The notes under the pieces were generated by a model, which was not told where the DNA came from, searched no databases, and saw only the letters and a list, made by a program, of their open reading frames with translations. 64,000 bases of DNA from a bacterium (lineage in GTDB: Bacteria; Elusimicrobiota; Elusimicrobia; Elusimicrobiales; UBA9959): the NCBI GenBank assembly GCA_021812825.1, contig JAKAMO010000002.1:16074-80073 (forward strand). The letters are read 5' to 3'. The translations under genes were made by a program, and so were the position numbers. Below, piece after piece: positions 53,001-62,000 of the stretch (position 1 is the first letter of the stretch; each line of letters begins with the position of its first letter).

Positions 53001-56000
53001 CGGTACCACCGGTTACGTCAGCGTGCGCATCTATGACAATGCCGGCAATCCGGCGCAGGTGAACGACGCTTTCCACGTTCTCAAGGACACCGTCCCGCCT
53101 TACATGGTCATAGTCAGCACTCCGGCCGACGGCTACGGTCCCTACCTCGCCAACCCTGGCGCCGTCTTCGACGTGGACTTCTTCGACGCCGGCGGTTCCG
53201 GCATAGTCGCGCCGCAGTACCGCGTGACCGAAGGCCCCGGCGGTACCGGCGTTCTGGTCAAGGACTGGACCAATATCGCCACGCTCTCCGGAGCTACGTA
53301 TTACACGCAGAACTGGGGGGCGGACTTCTATTCGCTCTCCCAGCTGCCGGCCACCAACTACTTCTCGCTGCGCGTGACCGACCTGGCCGGCGGCACCTCG
53401 GACTACGCGGACGCCTTCAAGCTCTTCCGCTCCAGCTTCCCTATGGGACTCGCCATCAACCAGGCCGGCGACGCCGTCTGGCGCACCGCCAATAACGGGA
53501 CTTACAACGTGGACTTCTTCAGCAACAACGCCGCGCTGAACCTCAGCTCCTTCTCGGTGCAGGCCTGGACGCAGCCCGGCCGCACCGGCGAGCTCAGCGC
53601 GGACTGGGCCAAGGTGCTGGACATCAACGCCACCTATTATTACACCGACTGGTCCCTGCCGCAGCCCTTCTTCGACTCGCTGAAGGAGACCACCAACTAC
53701 ATCTCGGTGCGGCTCTGGAACGTCAACGCGACCAGCATGACGGTGGAGGACGTCTTCTACGTCAGGAAGGACACCAGCCCGCCGGTCATAACCGACCTGC
53801 AGGGCGGCGACAACACCTGGCGCGCCTCGGCCGGGACGGTCTACAACATAGACTTCGCCGACCCGGGTTCGCTGTTGACCACCGCCCAGTACAGGATATC
53901 CAGCCTGCCAGCCCAGGCGGGGCTGCTGCTCAAGGACTGGACGGACATAGTTTCCAGCCCGGCGGGCCAGCCGTCCTACACGGCCAACTGGCCGGTGGAC
54001 TTCGCCGCGCTGCAGAGCTGGACCACGGGCTACGTCTCCGTGCGGGCCTATAACCAGGCGGGCCTCTCCGCTTCGGCCAACGACGTCTTCTACGTGCGCA
54101 AGGACACCACGCCGCCGTACGCCGTCAGCCTGGAGGCCGGGGCCACGTATTACCAGTCCTCCAACGGCCGCCTCTATAACGTCGACTTCCACGACCCGGG
54201 CCAGGAGTCCGGCCTGCTGCGCTACCAGCTGCGCGCCTCCACCCACACCGGCAATTACGCCCCGTACCTGCTGGACTGGACCGACGCGGCGAACATCTCC
54301 GGCGGGAACTACGCCTCGGACTGGCCGCTGCCCGCGGCCATCTGGGATTCCCTGGACAGCGGCGCCACGGCCTATATCTCGGTGCGCGTGTTCGACGCGG
54401 CGCTGCAGTCCTCCGACACCTACAACGCCTTCAGCGTCTGGAAGGACACCGCGCCGCCCTATGTCGCGGTGAACCAGCCGGGCGACGATACCTGGCGGCT
54501 GACCGACCCCGGCGCCGTCTACGACGTGGACTTCGGCGACCTGGAATCCGGCGCGACGACCGCGCAGTACCGCCTGTACTCCGGTCCCGGCGGCACCGGG
54601 ACCCTGCTGAAGGACTGGACGGACGTGTTCGGCGCGCCGGCCGGCACGCCGCTGTACTCGGCCAACTGGGCCGCGGACTTCGCCGCCGCGCGCGAAGGGG
54701 CCAACTACGTCGGGGTGCGCGCGTTCGACCGCGGCGGCCTGGCGACCGCCGTGCAGGACGCCTTCTACGTGCTCAAGGACACCACCCCGCCGGTCATCGT
54801 CGGCAACCAGCCGGGCGACTACGCCTGGCGCGGCTCGCCGGGCACGCTCTACGACGTGGATTTCTTCGACAGGGCTTCCGGACTCTCCGCCATAGAATAC
54901 AGGGTCAGTACCGCCCCGGCGCTCGGGTATCCGGTGAGCGACTGGCTGCCGGCCAACCTCCTGACCGGTTATCCGACCTATTACGCGGACAACTGGTCGG
55001 TGAGCTTCTCCACGCTGGCCGAGAACACGACCAACTACATCTCGGTGCGCGCCTACGACAGGCTGGGGCTGGTCAGCGTTTCGAGCGACGTCTTCAAGGT
55101 GTTCAAGGACGTCACGCTGCCGGCCATAGCCGACAATCAGCCCGGTGACGATCTCTGGCGCAATTCTTCCGGCACGCTCTATAACGTGTCCTTCGCGGAC
55201 GCCGGCGGCTCGCTGCTCTCCAGGTTCCAGACGCGGCTGATGTCAGGCCCGGCGCAGACCGGAGCGCAGATAGCCGGCTGGACCGATATCCTCTCCGGCA
55301 TAGGCTCGGCTTCGCACTCCTCGCCGTGGGCGCTGCCCGATTTCCTGTGGCAGCCGCTGCCGGAAGGCCAGTCCTACGTGTCCGTGCGGGTCTACGACAA
55401 TGCGGGCAACGCGCGCGAGATCTCCGACGTCTTCTACGTAAGGAAGGACACCACGCCGCCCTCCATAGCCGACTACCAGGGCGGGGACGGCGTCTGGCGC
55501 GCGGCCAATACGGCCGCCTACGACGTGCGCTTCGCCGATACCGGCGGCTCGCTGCTGGAGGGGGCGCGCGTGAAGCTCACCGAGGGTCCCGCCCAGACCG
55601 GCGCCGTCATAGCTGACTGGACGCCGGTGCTCTCCAATATCAACGCCGCCTCCTATTCCACGCCCTGGCCGCTCACCGCGGCCCTCTGGAACGCCATACG
55701 GAGCGGCGTGACGGCCTATGTCTCCGTGGACGTGGCGGACGGCGCCGCCTCCACCACCACCCTTTCCGACGCCTTCTACGTGCTCAAGGATACCGTCCCG
55801 CCCACGGCCGCGGACCTGCAGTCCGGCGACGCCGTCTGGCGCAATTCCAACGCCGGGGCATACGCGGTGCATTTCGCCGACGAAGGCGGCTCGCTGCTCT
55901 CGAAAGTGCAGGTGAAGGCCTCTTCCGCTCCGGCGGGCGCGGGCGCGGCGGCCTTCGGCCTCACGGACCTGCTGACAGGTATCGGCGCCGCGTCCTATCC

Positions 56001-59000
56001 ATCCGACTGGCAGCTGACGCCGGCGCTCTGGAGCCTGCTGCTGCCCGGCACCAATTATATCTCGGCCCGCGTCTACGACAACGCCGGCGCCTCTTCCGAC
56101 TACGCCGACGTCTTCTATATCCTGAAGGATACGCAGCCCCCGTCGGGGACCGTGACGCCGCCGGCCTTCTCGGGCGCGCTCGGCTTCAACGTGCCGTATT
56201 CCGCTTCCGACGCGGGGCCCGCCGGCGTGCAGTACGTCAAACTGTATTACACCATGGCCACCGGGGTGCCGTATTCCTGGACCCAGTTCGGGACGACGTT
56301 CTCGGCCTCGCCCATAGCCTTCACGGCCCCGGCCGGCGGCACCGCCGGCTTCCGCCTGGTGGTGTACGACAGGGCCGGCAACAAGGACGAGACGGACCCG
56401 CCTACCAGCGACACTCCGCCAGAGGCCGCCACGGTGGTGGACCTCACCCCGCCCTCCGTGGTGAACAACCAGACGGGGGACTCCGTCTGGCGCAACGCGG
56501 GCGGCACGCTCTATAACGTGGACTTCAGCGGCGGCGGCGGCTCGCTGCTCTCCGCCGCGCAGTACAAGGTGACCTCGTCGCCGGCCCAGGGCGGGACTAC
56601 GCTGAAGGACTGGACCTACATAGCGCAGAACATCAACGCGGCCAACTACTCGGCCGACTGGGCGGTGGATTTCGCCGCGCTCAAGTCCAGCTTCAACTAC
56701 GTAAGCGTGCGCGTCTGGAACCAGGCGGGCACCACCACCACGGCCAGCGACGTCTTTTACGTCAAGAAGGACACCGAGGCCCCGGCTTTCGCCGACAACC
56801 AGGCCGGCGACGACGTCTGGCGCCAGGCCGACCCCGGCGCCGTCTATAACGTGGGCTTCAACGATCCCTACTCGCTGCTCTCCAAAGTGCAGTATTCGGC
56901 CTCCTCCGTCCCCGGCGGCGCCTCCGGAGATATCAAGGGCTGGACCGACATAGCCGCCGGCATCTCGGCCGCCTCCTATTCGCAGAGCTGGGGCGTGGAT
57001 TTCCTCTCGCTGACCTCCGGAGTCACCGCCTATATCTCGGCGCGCGCCTACGACCTGGCCGGCAACGTGGCGGTGAGCACCGACGTCTTCTACGTCCTGA
57101 AGGATACCGTGCCGCCCGCCGCCGCCGACAACCAGGCCGGCGACGACGTCTGGCGCGCGTCCAACTCCGGCCTCTACAACGTGGACTTCGCCGACGCCGG
57201 CGGCTCCGGCCTGCTGACGGCGCAGTACGGCGCCTGGACCTCCACCGGCATGGCGGGGGCCGGGTTGGTGCCGTGGACCGACATCTCCCCGTCCCCGGCC
57301 GGGCTGAATTCCTATACCGCGGACTGGCAGCTCTCGGCGGGCGCCTTCGCGCTGCTTCAGTCCGGCACCAGCTACGTATCCGTAAGGGTCATGGACAACG
57401 CCGGCTCCACTACTACGCTGGCCGACGTCTTCTACGTGCGCAAGGACGTCTCCGGCCCCGCCATCTCCGGCAACCAGGCCGGCGACGACGCCTGGCGCTC
57501 CGCCAATACCGGCGTCTACGACGTGGACTTCGCGGACCAGCTCTCCGGCCTGGCTTCCTTCGAGGTGAAGGTGACCACCGGACTGAACCAGAGCGGCACG
57601 GTGCTGGCCGACTGGACGCCGGTTTCCGCGCTCTCCGGCGCTTCCTACACGGCGAACTGGGCGCTGCCTCCCGCCGTCTTCGCGGCGATGCGCGAGGGCG
57701 CCAACCAGGTCTCGGTGCGCGCGCTGGACGGCGCGGGCAACGGTTCCGCCCTTTCCGACGTCTTCTACGTCAGGAAGGACACCTCCGGTCCCGTGATAAC
57801 CGACAACCAGGCCGGCGACGACGTCTGGCGCGCCTCCAACTCCGGCCTCTACAACGTGGACTTCGCCGACGATAAGTCCCTGGCGGCGAAGTTCCAGCTC
57901 AAGGCCATGACCGGGGCCGGCCAGACCGGGACGCTGCTGTTCGACTGGACGGACGCCGTGGCCGGCATCAACGCCGCGTCCTACACCGCGGACTGGTCCA
58001 TCCCCCAGGCGCAATGGGACCTGCTGGCCCCGGGCACCGGCTACATCTCGGTGCGCGCTTTCGACATGGCCGGTTCCACTTCCTCCCTGACCGACGTCTT
58101 TTACGTGCGCAAGGATACCGTTCCGGCGCCGGCCATAGGCGCGCTGGCCGGCGTCACGAGCGCCGAAGGGGTCATAGCGCTGTCCTGGACGGCGCCGGAC
58201 GACGGCGGCGCCGCCGTGAGTTCGTACCTCGTGAAGTTCTCCTCCTATATCGTCATCGCCGCCGGCAATTTCGACACGGCCGACACCTATGCGCAGTCCT
58301 GGACGCCGGTCGGTCCCGGCTCGCCGGAGAGCTACAACCTTACCGGCCTGGCTCCGAACACCGCCTATTATATCGCCGTGAAGTCGGTGGACAGGGCGGG
58401 CAATATCTCGGCCATTTCCAACACCGCCACCGCGTCCGCCGGCCCGGACACGACGCCTCCGGGCGCCATAACGGACCTCGCGGCGCAGCAGGGCGGCTTC
58501 GACGGCCAGATAGCGCTCTCCTGGACGGCGGTAGGGGACAACGGGGTCTCCATAGGCACCGCGACGGCCTACCAGGTGCGCTACCGCACCGACCAGGCCA
58601 TCACGTCGGCCCTGCTGTGGGACGGGGCCAATATCTACGCGCAGGCCTGGGTGCCGCAGTATCCCGGGGTCCCGGAAGCGCAGGGGATAGACAATCTGAC
58701 CCCGGGGGTCACCTACTACTGGGCCATAAAGGCGGTGGACGAAGTTGTCAATACCTCTCCGCTGTCCAACAGTCCGTCGGCGCCGGCCAAGGTGGGAGAG
58801 GGGACTCCCGGCATGTTCATGTTCGGCAACGGCACCGGCAACACGCCGTACGTGCGCAAGTGGACCCCGCCCTCTTTCGCGGGCGTGCAGACCAGCCTCG
58901 CCGCCAACGCGGCCGCCGGCGCCGTGGCCAGGCACGTGATAGTCCGGGCCTCTCCGCTCAGGAACGAGAAGATGGCCGGCATACTGTTCTCGGACGGAGT

Positions 59001-62000
59001 CCTGCAGCTACAGCGCTACAACGGCCTCACCGGCCAATGGACCAACGAGTGGAGCACCACCACCATAGGGGCCACTAATTCCGCCTACAGGGGCTTCGAC
59101 ATCGCCTATGAGCAGAACACGGGCAGGGCCGTGGTGCTGTACCAGGGCGCCGCGGTCGGCACTCTCTATTACAATATCTACGACGGCTCCTCCTGGACCG
59201 GAGCGCAGACCCTCGCCGCCGGCGATCCCGCCGCCGCCGCCGTCTGGGTGCGGCTCGAGGCCAGGCCGAAGTCGGACGAGCTGATGGCCGCCTTCTCCAA
59301 CCTCAGCTCCAATCAGCTCACCGCCGCCCGCTGGACCGGTTCGCTCTGGTCCGATGTGACCACTATAGCGGCCAACCTCGGCCTTACCACCTACCAGAAT
59401 TTCGACGTGGCCTGGGAGAGCCTGTCGGGGCACTGCCTCGTGAGCTACGGAGGCACGGCCGTCACCGGCAAGGCGATCACCTGGCTGTGGAACGGAATTT
59501 CCTGGGCCCAGTTCACTACTACGGAGTTCACCTTCATCGGCGCCAACGGCAACTCCAACTGGCTGCGGCTGGCCTCGGACCCCAACTCCAATTATATAGG
59601 CGCAGCTTCCCTGGATTCCGGCCGCGACTGGAACGCCGCCATCTGGGACGGCACCGGCTGGTTCCCGTCGGCAACGGAGAACGGCAGCGTGGCCAGGAAC
59701 GCGAACCAGTCCCGTACGATAGACGCGGCCTGGACGAAGGACGGAAGGTTCGTGGTGGCCTCCGCCCACCGGACGCTCTTCACCGTGCTGTACTCCTACT
59801 GGTCGCAGGCCGGCGGCTGGGCGACGACGCTGGCCGCGGCTTACAGCGTAGGGAACTGGAGCAACCTGGTCTACGGCGTGGAGCTGGAGCCGGACACCAA
59901 GGCCAGCAACCTGATGCTGACCGGCTGGTCCTCGTCGAGGGACCTGCGGAGCGCGGCCTGGAGCGGCAGCGTGTTCACGCTGGACCCGACGCCGCATACC
60001 ACCACCATCTCGGCCCAGACCTACATGCCGGCCATGCTGGCCATTGACCGGCACGACATAGTGCCGCCGACGGTCACCGACAACCAGCCGGGTGACGACG
60101 CCTGGCGCGGGACGAACACCGGCGTCTACAATATAGACGCGGCCGACACCGGCGGCTCCCACCTGCGCGGCATACAGACCAGGATATATTCCGGACCGAA
60201 CCAGACCGGCGCGCTGCTCGAGGGCTGGACCACGCAGGTCTCCACCTCGGGGGTGGACGTCTATACCGCCGACTGGCCGCTTTCCGCCGGCACCTGGGCC
60301 GCGATGAAAGAGGGCTATAACTACGTCACGGTGCGCTCCACCGACGGCTCGGACAACACGTCGCTGGTGCCGATAACCGACGCTTTCTACGTCAAGAAGG
60401 ACACCACTCCGCCCACGCTGCCGCCGCTCTCGCTGCCGGCCGACGGCGCGTTCCTGAAGGACCCGGCCGTCTTCTTCGACTGGGCCGGCTCCTCGGACCT
60501 GGCCAGCGGCGTGGCCGCTTACGAGCTGCAGGTGGCCACCTCCGCGGATTTCGCCGCGCCGGCCTACAGCGCCGCGCCGTCGGTCTCCGAATCCACCTCC
60601 GCGGCGCTGGCCAGCGGCATGTACTACTGGCGCGTCAGGGCGCGGGACCTGGTCTACAACTACTCGGCCTATACCTCCACGCGCGTCGTCTACGTGGACA
60701 CCGCGCCGCCCGCCGCCGTGGACCTGCAGGCCGGGGACGACGTCTGGCGCAACGCCTCCGGCGCCGTCTACGCCGTGCATTTCGCCGACGCCGGCGGCTC
60801 GCTGCTGGACGCGGCCGCCTACGCCGTCTACAGCGGGCCCGGCCGCACCGGCGCGCAGCTGGTCCCCTTCTCGGGCGGCGTCATAGCTTCCGGCATCGCC
60901 GCCCCCGCCTATAACTCCGACTGGGCGCTGTCTCCGGCCAACTGGGCCCTGCTGCCCAACGGCACCAGCTACGTTTCCGTGCAATCGTCGGACCGCGCGG
61001 GCAACGCCGCCTCCTCGGACGACGTGTTCTATATCCGCAAGGACGTCTCCGCCCCCGTCATCACCGACAACCAGCCCGGCGACGACGTCTGGCGCGCGGC
61101 TCCCGGCGCGCTGTACAACGTGGATTTCGCCGACGCCGGCGGCTCGCAGCTCTCGAAGTTCCAGCTGAAGATAACCTCCGGCCCCGGCCAGACGGGTACG
61201 GTGCTTTCCGACTGGTTCGACAGGGTCTCCGGCATCGGCGCCACGTCCTATTCGGCCGACTTCGAGCTCGGCGCATCCACCTGGACCGCCCTGCCGGAAG
61301 GCCAGGCCTACGTGTCCGCGCGGGCCTGGGACAACGCCGGGAATTCCTCCACGCTGACCGACGTCTTCTACGTGCGCAAGGACACCTCTCCGCCTTCCGC
61401 GGTGGCGGGGGTCTCTCCCGCCGACGGCAAGGTGACCAACAGCGCCTCGCCGCTGCTGGACTGGACGGACGCCGCTGACGCCGGATCCGGGATCTCCGGC
61501 TACGAGATCTACGTGGCCACTTCTCAGGACTTCGCCGTGAACTACGCCAGCGCTGCGACGGCGGGTTCCCAGTACCCGGCCAGCCTGCCTTCCGGGCTGT
61601 TCTACTGGCGCGCCAGGGCGCGCGACAACGCCGGGAACTACGGCGCCTACGGCCCCGCGTTCTCCGTGCGGGTGGACACGGCGCCGCCCGCGGTGGCCGA
61701 CGCGCAGGCCGGCGACGACGCCTGGCGCTCCGCCGGCGGGACGCTCTATAACGTCTCCTTCGCCGATGCCGGCGGCTCGCACATAGACTCGCTGGAATAC
61801 TCCGCCTGGTCCGGCCCCGCCCGCACCGGCGTCAACCATATCCCGTGGGCCGTGATAACCTCCACGCCGCTGGGCGCGGATTCCTATTCCTCCCCCTGGG
61901 GCGTCGACTTCTCCCTGCTGGGCGACGGCACCAATTACGTGTCCGTGAGGGTCTGGGACGCCGCCGGCTCCACCGTCACCGCCCAGGACGTGTTCTACGT

